From Hypomesus transpacificus (Eukaryota > Chordata > Actinopteri > Osmeriformes > Osmeridae), in NCBI RefSeq assembly GCF_021917145.1, contig NC_061072.1:12560687-12624686 (forward strand): 64,000 nt of DNA. Direction: 5' to 3'. Shown here piece after piece: positions 1-18,448 of this stretch. The notes under the pieces were generated by a model. That model saw only the letters and a list, made by a program, of their open reading frames with translations. It was not told the DNA's origin and ran no database searches. Each line of letters begins with the position of its first letter. The stretch's first letter is position 1. Position numbers and translations under genes: made by a program.

Positions 1-385
1 GAATTGTGGTCACGATTTTGCAGCCACGTTCTTAAAATGAAAATGCATTTCTGGAAATGCATTTTCATTTTCAAATTTTACATTTCAAATTGATTTTGCA
101 GCCACGTTCTTAAAATGAAAATGCATTTCTGGAAATGCATTTTCATTTTCAAATTTTACATTTCAAATTGAATTTTGGTATCTATTTGCTGGGGCATATT
201 TTGAAAATTAAATTTCAAATGTCTTTTTCGTTTTCATTTTAATTAAGGGAAAGAATGAGCAGTCTTAAAGAAGAAAATGAAAATGCAAATAGGATGATTG
301 AATACTAATTTGATTTATGAGTCAAATAATGCAGCCACATTCTTAAAATGAAAATGCATTTCTGGAAATGCATTTTCATTTGAAT
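1..385. repeat. AT-rich repeat with near-perfect 38-bp hairpins
   Basis: A 78-bp unit is tandemly duplicated (starting at 14 and 92), and a third partial copy lies at about 331-385. Each copy carries an inverted repeat with 18-bp arms and a 2-base TG loop (34-71, 112-149, and 345-382 with one end mismatch). Arms begin AAAATGAAAATGCATTTC. The block lies downstream of the last plbd1 exon seen here, probably inside a plbd1 intron. It looks like a foldback or MITE-type element; I do not recognise the family. Confidence 0.7.
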
Positions 386-936
386 TTTGGTCACGATTTG
401 CTTCCATAGTTATCTTCTTTGAAAGTGCTTTTGAGTTTAGGATTACACCTAATCCATACAGCACATTCGGGCAAACCTGCAGTACATTTATCAATTTCAA
501 GATTGGATACTTATAAAGAGTGGATTAAGCAAGAAGGATTCACATCTAATTTGATTCAACCACCAGATATGTTGAGATACAAATGTTGCTATTATTTAAT
601 TGCAGAGGTTTCAATTTAACTTCTAACACTATATATTGGTTCAGACCTGTCATTTACCATGAATCAATGTTGGATGTTTATTCATATATGGCATCAAATA
701 TAAATTGGGGCGCAACTTTGTATGGTGCTCTGCTCCCAAGGTCACATAGAAAAACAAAGTGTCACAATCAGCAGTTAGGTAAGGGTGCCAAAGAGCCCCA
801 CCTGAGCTTATGAATGCAGCCTGGAGCCTTGAGACTTAGTATTGTTGTCATTAGAAGACAACTGTTGTTGTTTCCACTATCATTATTATGCAAACCCATT
901 ATGACTTTGTTTGTTGAGCTACTGCTGTTCCTGTAC
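386..936. other. plbd1: No exon recognised (probable plbd1 intron)
   Basis: This stretch follows the splice donor of plbd1 exon 6 on the minus strand. No plbd1-like continuation (the family segment after FSSYPG) is found in any minus-strand frame here, so the next exon should lie left of the window. Nothing else is recognised. Confidence 0.5.
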
Positions 937-2969
937 CTGGGTAGCTGCTGAAAGACATCCTTCCTGTAGCTGTGTGTTTATCTGCCAGCCTGAAGTCCCA
1001 GTGTTTGTATATGCGCAGGGTGGCAGCATAAGTGTACCAGCTGGAGTGGGCAAACAGAAGGTTCTCAAAACCTGGCAGCACCTGGCACAAGAAATGACGA
1101 AAGGCAGAAACAAGGAAAGAATAAGGAAATGGAGGATGGGAGTGATCAACAGAGGAAAGGAGGAAAGGAAAATGGAATGGAAGGATGAGAGGAAGGGAGA
1201 TTTAAAAAGAAGGAAAGAAAGAAAGGAACATGGATGAAACACTTGACTTATACATCATCTCTTTTACATGAGAATACCACCCCACCTCCCCTTAACATTC
1301 ATGGACTCTACTGGTCTAGTAGACTGCCCTCACCAGGGCAGACCCTGGAGCCAAATGGGTTTGACCCCTGACCTTTATGAGAGCAGAGCAGTGGCCCATG
1401 CCTGGCATCCTGAAGGGGCCCTGGCCAGCAGAACTGTTGGTGCGTGGTGCCAGGGCTGGGATGAGGTCCAACAGGTCTCCAACCCCATTCAAAAACTGGA
1501 CAGCAAACTTTGACAGGGGCTGGTGGGGGGAGAGAGGAGATGGAGGAGCCACTGAGGGTTAGTCAGGATGCTGGAACCCAGTTAAGAACCCAGTTAAAGG
1601 CTCTTGGGACAAAAGAAAGCATTTAACTTTTCAGCAACAATTTTTCTCTCTCTCTTATCATTGTCTCTCACCTCTTTCTGTCTACTCTTTGCCCAGTGTG
1701 CAGCACCCGCCTGTAGTCCATCCAGTTGAGCCAGGATCAATCCTGCATGCTGCCACAAGGGGTCACTGTTTTTTCTTTTCCTCACCTGCTCCCTGGTCCA
1801 CAAGTCCTGATCACTGCAGATGCAAGGCAATGCATCAAAGCCTGATAAAGCATCCAAACTTCTTATATAACTGTCTCATAATCTGTTCCCCACCTAGGAA
1901 TATTGACATTTAATTTAAACTGGATATTCCTAAAACAATCAAATGATAAAGTAGAATGTTGTGAAGAGGCATGCCTTAGAAAGTTTTTTAAGGGGTCCAA
2001 AACATTGTGGTCCTTGATGAGCTGGGGATACATATTGGAGTAGTGACTGAACATCTGCCTGATAAAAGGGGATAAAATCATTACCATTGTCTCAACATAA
2101 TTAAACATCATTAGCTCTAAAAACAACAGAGGACTATTATTAACTCAAGATTAATTTAGATTAGATGAAAGATCAACATGATTTTTTGAATCTAGACCAC
2201 AGACACTTACTCCGCTGTTAGGAATCCCTCCAGGTACCCTGCAAGGAAGCAGGTAATCTCGTCGTTCTCCGAGGTCTCCCCGTACCCAGCGCGGATTTCC
2301 AGTACCCCCCAGCCGGTCAGAAACAGCGTGTCATTGTAGTATCCGTAAGCGTCCCCCTCCCTCTCCATCACCCCATCCTTTAGGATCACACTCTTCTGGA
2401 CAGAGTCCCAATACAAAGAGGCCTCTTGGAGTTCTGCCATAAGGAGGAGAGACAGGGCTGGATTACACACATTATGTAATATGCATAATAACACCGATCA
2501 TGAGGAAATCTATGCAAGTGCTGTCTTGTCTTTTGTATTAATTTAGACTTTGTCAGTTTATTAATTTCAAGCAGTACGATGGGAAAATTCGGGATGACAT
2601 TAGCCGACATTTCATCGGTTGTCATAATCAAATCAAAATAAATACCAACAGACAAATGGGATGGTAAAAAAAACCAATGAGCTATATTTTGGAACATTTG
2701 GAACTATATTCTTGTCAATCAAATGTGCTCGATCACGCCTGAGACAGCCAAGGGGTCCATGCACATTTACTTAGGCAAATAGTGTGCATTTAACTAAACA
2801 AACACATTTGAATCCTGATTACTTTATGTTAATATGAACATGGACTAGAATTAGAGATGTGTACTCATTGAGAAAACTACTTACGGTAGGTTGCACATGT
2901 CACGGATGCAGTGTCCAAAAAGCACAAAATAAAAGCGCAAAGTCCTCTTAGACACTTCGTGCGGATCAT
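937..2969 (-). CDS. plbd1: Phospholipase B-like 1, 5' part (6 exons, runs off window)
   Basis: Secreted/lysosomal N-terminal-nucleophile hydrolase of the phospholipase B-like family, which removes acyl chains from phospholipids. Exons on the minus strand: 2885-2969, 2211-2433, 1975-2058, 1672-1813, 1373-1519, 937-1081; phases agree throughout and give about 275 codons. Exon 1 encodes a signal peptide ([20 protein letters not shown]). Family-typical blocks follow: [61 protein letters not shown] and [19 protein letters not shown]. Cys222 of GHCSALIK is the expected nucleophile exposed by autoproteolysis in this family (known from relatives, not shown here). The intron after exon 3 appears to use a GC donor. 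The C-terminal half lies outside the window. Identification is from conserved blocks; plbd2 is less likely. Confidence 0.93.
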
Positions 2970-3007
2970 CACGGTGCAGTTAGAAATGCAGTTATGAACT
3001 GAGCAAC

Positions 3008-3012
3008 AAAAA
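3008..3012 (-). terminator. Pol III T5 terminator of tRNA-Arg
   Basis: On the minus strand a run of five T follows the tRNA 3' end after five bases. This is the usual RNA polymerase III stop signal, which suggests the tRNA is an active gene and not a relic. Confidence 0.7.
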
Positions 3013-3017
3013 CGATT

Positions 3018-3090
3018 CACCCCAGATGGGACTCGAACCCACAATCCCTGGCTTAGGAGGCCAGTGCCTTATCCATTAGGCCACTGGGGC
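3018..3090 (-). tRNA. tRNA-Arg (anticodon CCT)
   Basis: Read on the minus strand this 73-nt sequence folds as a complete cloverleaf. The acceptor stem GCCCCAG pairs with CTGGGGT (one G-T pair), the anticodon loop contains CCT, and the T arm holds GGTTCGAGTCC. Both internal promoter boxes are present (A box TGGCCTAATGG, B box GGTTCGAGTCC). It is nearly identical to the vertebrate tRNA-Arg-CCT gene as I remember it; the discriminator base here reads G. It has no intron and is followed by a T5 terminator. Its 3' end is 48 bp upstream of the plbd1 start codon, on the same strand. Confidence 0.95.
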
Positions 3091-3744
3091 TACCGGTAAT
3101 ATGGGCGTGGTTTGGATGTTTTATAATTCTAATCACAATGGACATGGAGCTCAAATTACAATTTCGGACATTTTATGGACATTTTATTGGATAACACGAC
3201 AAATAGTGTCCACATGTGAAAGTTCACAAAGCGCATTTTCACAAAATCGAACAAGCAGTGCCTCCATCACCATGGTGATTGTTTGTCCCCATTACACAGC
3301 TAGCCCATTCGTGCTATCCTTAAGGGGTGTGCAAAGTTTTTTTGAAGATTAAAAGTAAAACCAAATGAGTTTCAAACAAGAAACAGACAATAAAATTGTA
3401 CAATTGTATCCAATATATACTTAAAATACTTCAAAATGAAATATAATATACAAAAAACTATGAGCAGAAACTATTAGACTAGATGTTCCCTAAAAATAGA
3501 ACGGTCACATCTACTTCCTCCCTCGCCAACATTAACATTCGCAACTGACCGAAGGAAGATTTCTTGAACAGAGCTGTAACGTTATTTACCATTTTATTTA
3601 TGCTAAAGGGTAAAATATGTTTCTTGTAGTTTTATTGTCTCTAATTATTATTAATACCACCAGGTAGTCACAGGGCGAGTAAACAGTGTTGAGATGAATT
3701 GACTGGTCTCATACCTTGTTTACTTCATGTCCAAGCAACATTAC
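3091..3744. other. Upstream region of cby1 and tRNA-Arg
   Basis: AT-rich sequence between the minus-strand tRNA and the plus-strand cby1 coding region. It probably holds the cby1 promoter and 5' UTR, but I could not identify a TATA box or a certain noncoding exon. Confidence 0.4.
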
Positions 3745-3762
3745 ATGACAACGCTGGTGAAA

Positions 3763-4468
3763 ATGCCCCTCTTTGGGAATACCTTCAGCCCGAAGAAGAC
3801 TCCTCCTCGCAAATCTGCTTCTCTTTCCAATCTGCACACCGTAAGTCTATTCTTTTCATTACATGCGATGTAAATAAAGTATTTGCTTCCTTTCTATCAG
3901 TAGGTTACGTAAAAATGTAATTCCAAGGCTGAGGAAAGTTGTTTAAATCCTGTCCCTTCTTTTTGGGCCCAGTTGGACCGCTCAACGAGGGAAATAGAAC
4001 TTGGTCTTGAGTACGGAGCACCTGCAATGACCATTGGGGGCCAGAGCTTGAAGTTTGAAGATGGACAGTGGATTGCAGGTATCTGATTGGGTTACACAGA
4101 TAAGACATTATAAAGTTCTGCAGTTGGCTTTCATTCCTCTTTTGTGTGTGTTTTTGTATTATATAATCAGAGTCCGGGGGCAATGTTTCGGGCAAAGACG
4201 TTCAGAGGCTAAAGAAGAGGAATCTGCAACTGGAAGAGGAGAACAACCTTCTAAAGCTTAAAATTGACCTCCTGCTGGACATGGTAAGTCCTCACTCATC
4301 TAGAATTCTCTAATATTATATTATTAATCTGTTCAACATCAATGATGATCGAGGGCAGTTATGGTTCTTCTTTGCTCTTTTTTTAAGTTGTCAGAAACAA
4401 CAGCAGAATCCCACCTGATGGAGAAAGAACTGGAGGAAGTGAAGAATCATCAACGTAGGGCAAAATGA
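3763..4468 (+). CDS. cby1: Protein chibby homolog 1
   Basis: Small coiled-coil protein that antagonises beta-catenin/Wnt signalling and acts at the distal appendages of basal bodies in ciliogenesis (family knowledge). Four coding exons: 3763-3840, 3973-4078, 4171-4283, 4388-4468, giving 125 aa (human protein 126). The start at 3763 gives the conserved MPLFG N-terminus; an in-frame ATG 18 nt upstream (3745) would add six residues and is less likely. The PPRKSASLSNLH segment matches the known 14-3-3-binding site. Conserved blocks LDRSTREIELGLEYG and GQSLKFEDGQWIA precede a C-terminal leucine-rich coiled coil (about residues 70-118). All splice sites are GT-AG. A likely poly(A) signal AATAAA lies at 4958-4963. 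Confidence 0.97.
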
Positions 4469-5509
4469 CCATTCAGAACAAGAGATACATGGCAACAAAC
4501 GAGGAAGCAGGGGAAAAGGGATCCTAAAGCAAGAAGAAGAAGGCTGATAACATGACGATGTTGGAAGAGTAATTGTAGGGAGTAGGGAGCAAGTATCATC
4601 TGATTGATTCATCTGTCATCATTGATTGTAAGAGATTTAGATGATGCAATGGTGTCTAGGTAATTCACCCTGTTGTTTGAGTGAGGTCTTTTATATTTAT
4701 ATTTTATACTTTATTAAAGAGGAGCTGGCTGTGATTGTTTGCCTCTGGCTTAAACTGCTGCAATGTCCTCAATCTTTCATTCCAAATGAATCAAACGTCT
4801 CTGCTACAATCTATAGATGAAAGTTTTCCTGTGCCTTTCAATTAGTATCTCAATTTGACAGCAACTACCCAAGACCAACTTTTCTTTTGAATTGACATTT
4901 ATCTTCGGTGCTGAGGAAAAGTAGACAATTTGTCATTTTAAGATAACACATTACGCAAATAAAGAAAGTTAGTTACTAGAAAAGGGTAGTCAACAGATCG
5001 ATTTTTTTTATTTATTTTTTATTTTTTTATCGCTAGTGACAATGCGGCACCAATCTGCCGCAGATCTGAATCAACGTAAGTTGAGTATGGCAGTGAAATG
5101 CACATACAAAAAAACTAAACATACATCGTACATTATAGATACATCGTCAAATGTCGCTGATAATATTATGTATGTATTTTTGTCTTGTTAGAATGACATA
5201 ATTTTAACTGAGATGACGATTAAACTCACAAGTCTGGAAATCGCCTACAGTTGGTTCGTACTATCATTGGTTGATTATTGCATCAGTTCTCAGTGCACCG
5301 CCTCTCACGCAGGAAGCGTCGGGTGTGAAGGATTGTGCTTAACAGGCTACAGTAGCCTAGCTAGTCCTACACTCATCCGAAGCAGGAGGAAGGAGACGAC
5401 ATAGGCCTTTTCTTTTGGCTAAATATCAGACTTTCTGTTTCACTTGTAAAAAAAACAGAACATTTGTTTCATACAGTTTTAAGATTTGTTTTTCCAAATA
5501 CTCTTCAAC
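4469..5509 (+). other. cby1 3' UTR and pdap1 promoter/5' UTR
   Basis: The first half is consistent with the cby1 3' UTR, ending near AATAAA at 4958-4963. The rest, including a T-rich run at about 5001-5030, leads into the pdap1 5' UTR. No other ORF or RNA is supported. Confidence 0.5.
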
Positions 5510-7429
5510 ATGCCAAGAGGCGGTGAGTAACATTAGCTAGCAATCAAGCAATGTTTTCGCTTTTGTACTTGTTCTAGCTAGCTAGCCAGCCACTTTGCCA
5601 ACGCTGAGGGCCACCTAGCCAAAAGTAGCACACACATGCTAACAAGATTTGAACTCAAGCTTTCAAAGTGCTAGCTTTTATTTTTGAGTAATGCTACGAA
5701 TGTGTCAAACAGTTGACGTCCTTGACAGGGAGTTGGTAGCTATAGCTTAGTTGTTTGCTAGAATACTAGTTGTCTACTGTAAGCTAGCGCGGTTGGGTAA
5801 CAACTACGTACAGCAAGCAACATCTTGAAACACTTCGCACTCTCAGCAATTGTACGTACTAGTCTACTTTAGGACTACAAGCTAGCCTAGCTGTTAGACT
5901 TCATAACCAATTATAGCCACAGCGACCATGTGCATTTGTCCTGAATCATATCGGAGTATCGGGGTTTTATCTGAACAAAGACATGCAGTCAAATAAAGTG
6001 TTTATCAGATTGTTTGCCATAAATTTGGCCGAGCCAAGTAACTAGGCTACATCTCGCTTGCCTTTTTTGCTAGCATTGCCAGCTGTGTGTGTAACCATGC
6101 TGCAATGAACGTCACTTGTGACTCATCTCTTGCCGCTCGCCTACATAATTTGCGTCTCCTTCATCGTTCATTTAGGAAAAAAGGGTCACAAGGGTCGGGG
6201 CAAGCAGTTCAGCAACCCCGAGGAGATCGACCGACAGATGAAGGCACAGAGAGAGTTGGTTAGCATTCAAATACATTTTATTCGTGGCAAATTGTCAAAA
6301 GAAAACACAAAATAATGGTGGGTAGGCATTCATGCACTTTAACAGGTTGCTTTTGTGTTTTACAGGAGGCAAACGGTGGTGTAGAAAAAGAAAGCTCAGG
6401 ATCTGAAGATGAAAGTAGCAGTGATGAGGACTGTGAAGTGAGTTAAGTCGATGGTGCTGCTTGAGCTTTATTTGTACTTTTCCAATTAAATACTTCTTCT
6501 CTCTGAACTGTTTGGGGTTAAGGGAAACCGGTACTGTAAAAGCTGGTTGTATCTTTTAGGTCAGTGGTTTTCGACCCCGGTCATCAGGGACGCCCGTCCT
6601 CCATGTTTTAGATGTTTCCCTGCTGTAATATTCCTGATTCAAATGAAGGTTTTTTTCCGGACTTCAGCAGAGCTATGGGACATCTAAAGCATGCAAGACC
6701 GGGGGGGTCCCTGAGGACCAGGGTTGAGAACCACTGCTCTACATGCTTTCTCCACAATATACCTGTGTCCAATATGGCTTCTGTTTAATCCATTCCTGAT
6801 TTGTGGTATTTGGTGTTTTCTAGAACAAGAAGAAAAGTGGGGTGGAGGGGCTAATTGAGATTGAAAATCCCAACCGTGTGTCCCAGAAGAATAAGAAGGT
6901 TACAGAACTTGACGTCAATGCACCCAAAGAGCTTTCTCGCAGAGAAAGGTGGGTAGATGTAACATTAGCATTTTTTTTAACTAAGGGTTGGGGTTAAAGT
7001 TGCGTGTACTCCATGATTACAGTGAGATTAGACACCATCATGGTCTGACGAAAGCCATGGCATGTTTATTTTATGGTCAATTTTGATTTTTTGTCCCCCT
7101 TTCCCTAAGAGAGGAGATTGAGAAGCAGAAGGCTAAGGAGCGTTACATGAAGCTCCACTTAGAGGGGAAGACGGACCAGGCGCGGGCTGATCTGGCCAGG
7201 CTGGCCATAATCAAGAAGCAGAGAGAGGACGCAGCCAAAAAGAGAGATGATCTCAAGAAAGGTGTGAGGGGGTTTTTCTTCACAAGGATATGATTACTGT
7301 GTCCGATCAGATGAAGCACCCCATCCGTGTTGTGCATTGTTTTGTTTTCTCCCGCTTTGCACCATTTTAATTGGAAACATTTGTACCTCTGTTTCAGATA
7401 AAGATGAGGAGTCCAAGTCAAAACGCTAG
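5510..7429 (+). CDS. pdap1: 28 kDa heat- and acid-stable phosphoprotein (PDGFA-associated protein 1)
   Basis: Highly charged, probably largely disordered phosphoprotein reported in other vertebrates to bind PDGF-A. Six exons: 5510-5522, 6176-6258, 6366-6437, 6824-6948, 7110-7261, 7398-7429; 477 nt, 158 aa, phases consistent. Exon 1 encodes only MPRG plus one base. Conserved blocks are [11 protein letters not shown], a serine/acidic stretch rich in CK2-type sites ([13 protein letters not shown]), [36 protein letters not shown] and [17 protein letters not shown]. The protein is about 20 residues shorter than human (181 aa), mostly in the acidic linker and the C-terminus. A possible distal poly(A) signal is at 8738-8743. 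Confidence 0.96.
6562..6736. mobile_element. hAT-like MITE in pdap1 intron 3
   Basis: A 175-bp nonautonomous element with terminal inverted repeats: left end CAGTGGTTTTCGACCCCGGT, right end reading inwards CAGTGGTTCTCAACCCTGGT. Flanking octamers TTTTAGGT and CTCTACAT fit only loosely to a hAT-type 8-bp duplication, so the copy is old or the family assignment is uncertain. Confidence 0.7.
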
Positions 7430-10189
7430 TCCTCCCTACCTTGGAGCACTGGTCCCAGGACTCATTCTGTTGAAGGGGGGGGGGGGGTGGGGGGTGAAGA
7501 GGGAGTACTGGGGGGTGGGAACTAAACAAGGGGTTACAGCTCAGGGGTTCTCCTGGGCTTATCCTTCATCCTAGATGGAGGGATAGGGGTGGACCAGGTA
7601 TCTGGAAGGAGGCAGAGCAGGGAGTTGAGGGAAATGGGGAGGAGGAGGCTCTCCTGGGGCACTTCTTTCCTTGGAACCCAGTGGAATCCCAGTCCCAGGT
7701 GGTAAGAGTTCTCCCTCCTCACTCCTTCCCTACACTCTTAATGTTCTAAATTCTAAAGCTGCTGGAGTTTTCATTCTTTTGATTTATATACATTTTAACA
7801 CAGTTTACTTCAGAATAGCAGGGGAATTGAATGAGACAACACACAAGAAGGAAATGGTTGGTATGCCATTCCTACTATTCAACCTGTTTATTTTTTTAAA
7901 TAAGGTGAATTGGGAAGTGTGGGATAGAGAAAGGAACACTAAGATCTACATTATACCCGAAATCGACCTACCAATAGTTTTTCTGTCAGGGCTTCGCCCC
8001 CTACCAGCTGTGTCTTCATTGCAATCAGACAGTTCATAGGCCTTTGGCTCCACACGGCAGTCATGGAGAGAGTCAGTGTTTGTGGCACCAGTCAGCTTTG
8101 GGTTTCAACCTTTAACGTTTTATTCTGTTGTTTACTCATTGTGGACTGAGCTGTCTGGTTCTTACAATTTGTAGTTGGCTGTCAAAGGTTCCAACTTTTC
8201 ATAATTGTAGTCAGAGGGTCTATGCTGATCATGCAAGAACCACAGAAAAGTAGAGGCTAATGCATGACTGGGCCTCCATCTCTTACTCTTTCCTATGGGG
8301 TCTTTACTCTTGATAAGGGACCATTTTTGTGTGGCCTTTTGATAGTTAACTTACCAATTTACTGTCAGTACGTCTCTGGTTGTCATGACCAGGCTGTAGC
8401 TGCTGAGTGATGGTGGAGCCTGAAATGCCTTGAACGGGAAAGCAATATTCTTCCCAGGCCTGAATTAATTGGCCTGATGCCAAATATGGGACCAGTGGAA
8501 TCCATTTTGGGCAGGTCAAATTCAAGCATGGTTGGTATTTGGAAGGATTCAAAATACTATTTGACCCAGGTCTGATTCTTTTTAATGGTAGTAGTCGAAA
8601 TATTCTCATTTACTCTTTGACAACACACAGTATAAATAATAGAAGTGTTTTAATGGTTATAAATAAATTCTCCAGGAATGAAAGGATTGGTCTACATAAT
8701 TTGATTTGTTTGTATTTGAATTCATTTGTTGTATAGAAATAAATACATTGATAAACAAACGCATTTACAATTGTCTTATAATTGTGTTCCAATATTCTTT
8801 TCGATTTCCATGCCCGAGCCATGTGAAAAGCTTTTTTCCTTGGGCCCCATTGACGGTTTTTAAGCATTTAATTTAAGTTGTTGTAATCTACTATTTTCAT
8901 AAAGAATGTCCGAAATGGATTGATGCGTTTCTTAACAACCCACCACATGACTTAAAATAATACAACGGAGATTTGTTGGAGAATCCGCATTTATTTAGCT
9001 AGTTTCTATGTGGTCCGGGTTATGCTCGATTTGGTGACTAAACGCGGAACCGTGGTTTGGCGCGGAAATTGCGCAATACGAAAATACTTAACCTTTAATT
9101 TTACCCTTAACTGAACTACACACTACGCAGCAGGTAAAGCAGAGTGGATGCTGCATGTATTTATTATTGTCTATAAATGAGGGACAGAACTATTCATGGA
9201 CTGCATTATTCATTGTGAGTGTTAAAACATTGTTTCGTGCGTGCCTACTACTTTACAACACTAGGCAGCAGCACTAAACATTGGTAACGATAGACAGCCT
9301 TGGCAAGCTACCAGGGATTTACGAAATCGTTAACGTTGGTGTATGACACAATGCACAGTAGAATATAACAGCACTTATAGAATAGATGCAATTGTGATAC
9401 GGTATTTGTAAATATAGCACTAACTTTAGCAACGGCCAAAATTTCACTATAATGTCCCCACTCCCCAAATGAGCAGCCATGAATCTAGACAGCCGATACA
9501 TAAACGCTGTTTCCTCTTTTCTCTCTCACATCCTGATCATCTTCATTATGTGCAAAGCATCATGAAAATAAGTCTTCTCTTGTCTTTTAGACGATATGGC
9601 AAATTCAGTCATCTTCAGTCTCATTGCTTTCATTCCTCTGTAATAATCTCATTCATTTTATATTAATTGAGCAGATGAAGCCCTCTTCTATGGTACCGGA
9701 AGAGAGATGAACTCAGGAAGTTGATACCCTACACACTAATATATTGTACATTGACCTTGTCTCATTGTTGAGGTGGTATCATTTTTAGGCTACATGAATT
9801 GTTATAGGCCTATGTTATTCTTTAGGCTCTTGTGGGTTTGTTGCTGTTAGTTTTCAACTGTGTATAGTGAGTGAAAGCCCAACCAGCCCTCTCTTCCTCT
9901 TTACTATTGCTAATCTATCTGTGACTTCCTCTTTCCCCTGGCTGATGTTAGTTGAGCTCTGAGGATCGCCCTGAAACAAGAACGAAAACTGTTGGGTGTA
10001 CAGGGTCGATCGAAAACAGACGGCACGCACACAGCGTACAACAACGAACCGGCTCTATGAAATATTATATGGGACAATTCTCACAGACTACACACACACA
10101 CCTAAACTCCCTGTGATAAGAACATAGAGGAGCTGCAGACCAAGGTTTGGAGAGCAGAAGAAAGCTGTGTAGACTACTTTTTTTCAACC
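7430..10189 (+). other. pdap1 3' UTR and sh3bp1 upstream region
   Basis: About 7430-8745 is consistent with a long pdap1 3' UTR ending at AATAAA (8738-8743). It includes a poly-G tract at about 7477-7488. From about 8900 to 10189 is intergenic and sh3bp1 5' sequence. No additional coding exon was found in any frame. Confidence 0.5.
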
Positions 10190-17354
<7,165 letters not shown>

Positions 17355-18448
17355 TGTAAGCCAATGGATATGATCTCTTAAAAAAGCATGTAGCTATCAC
17401 TGTCCTTAATGATGATGATTCTTGGTCTGTAAACATGCTTTGTAATTTCACAGCAACAACAAGGTATTTCATGTTATGATTTATTTGGCCTTTTATTGAT
17501 AAGATCCAAAAGATGAGCTAATCATACTTTGTAAATAAAGCATATCAGATACTACTAAAACATATTTTTATTGTATTTTCATATTATTATTAGAATAACA
17601 TATGTATTAATTGCAGCATAAGTATTTTCTATAATGTATTTTGTTGTATAAGGACAATAAAGGTTACAATAAAAACATATTTCTGTTCTTGGTAGGAAAC
17701 AGTCTCTGAATAAAATAATAGACTAAAATTAGATCATTGTCATATACATTAGCTGCTAATTAATGTGTCAAACTGGTGCTAATGGTGTATGCAAGATGCA
17801 GAAGAAATGTATAACAAACATTTATTTTTATAATATATCAAATCTTCTTCCTCTATGGCTTCAGGTCTGTTGATCAAGTATTTTTTGTTGTCAGCTGAAG
17901 GAGGGCTTGTAGCCCACACAAGATTATGATATTCCTCTTTTAGTGTTGTTGTTTTTTTAGAGCATGGTAGTTGGAGAGACTGAAGCTTGGTTAACATTCT
18001 CCAAACTTGGACGCTGGCTCAAATGCTTTGACAGATCAGGGAATCATGTCTTTTTCTGGAGCATTTTCTCTTCTTTGTTGCTTTTGCATGTCCAGCTACT
18101 TTCTCTCATACATTCTCATGCTTTCTATCACATCTGCTTGTCATATTTTTCCATTACTTGCCACTGGTTCTAGTGATAAAGCATATCAAGCTTTTTTTTT
18201 TTACTGTATCATTATTTCAGTTATCCCTTTCGATACTTTTAACAACAGTCCACATCCATACTATACATTTAACCTTTGGAAATATAAAGTATGTGGTTAA
18301 TGTTCTTCTATATTCACATTAAAGCTCTTTGGAACGATGGACCTATGTGGTCCTATACCATCCACACAGGATGGATTTGAATTCATGATCAAAAATTTAT
18401 TTATCCAACATTAGGAACGTAATGTCTTGTTTTGAACAGATCTGAGGG
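17355..18448. other. Convergent intergenic region sh3bp1/cdc42ep1
   Basis: Holds both 3' UTRs. Two sh3bp1 poly(A) signals lie at 17534-17539 and 17656-17661. On the minus strand AATAAA occurs at 18401-18396, only 48 nt past the cdc42ep1 stop, so a more distal site may be used. AT-rich, no coding exon seen. Confidence 0.5.

Noticed and set aside
34-71. pre-miRNA hairpin
   Set aside because: Only 18-bp arms with a 2-base loop, present in multiple repeat copies; not the size or loop of a miRNA precursor.
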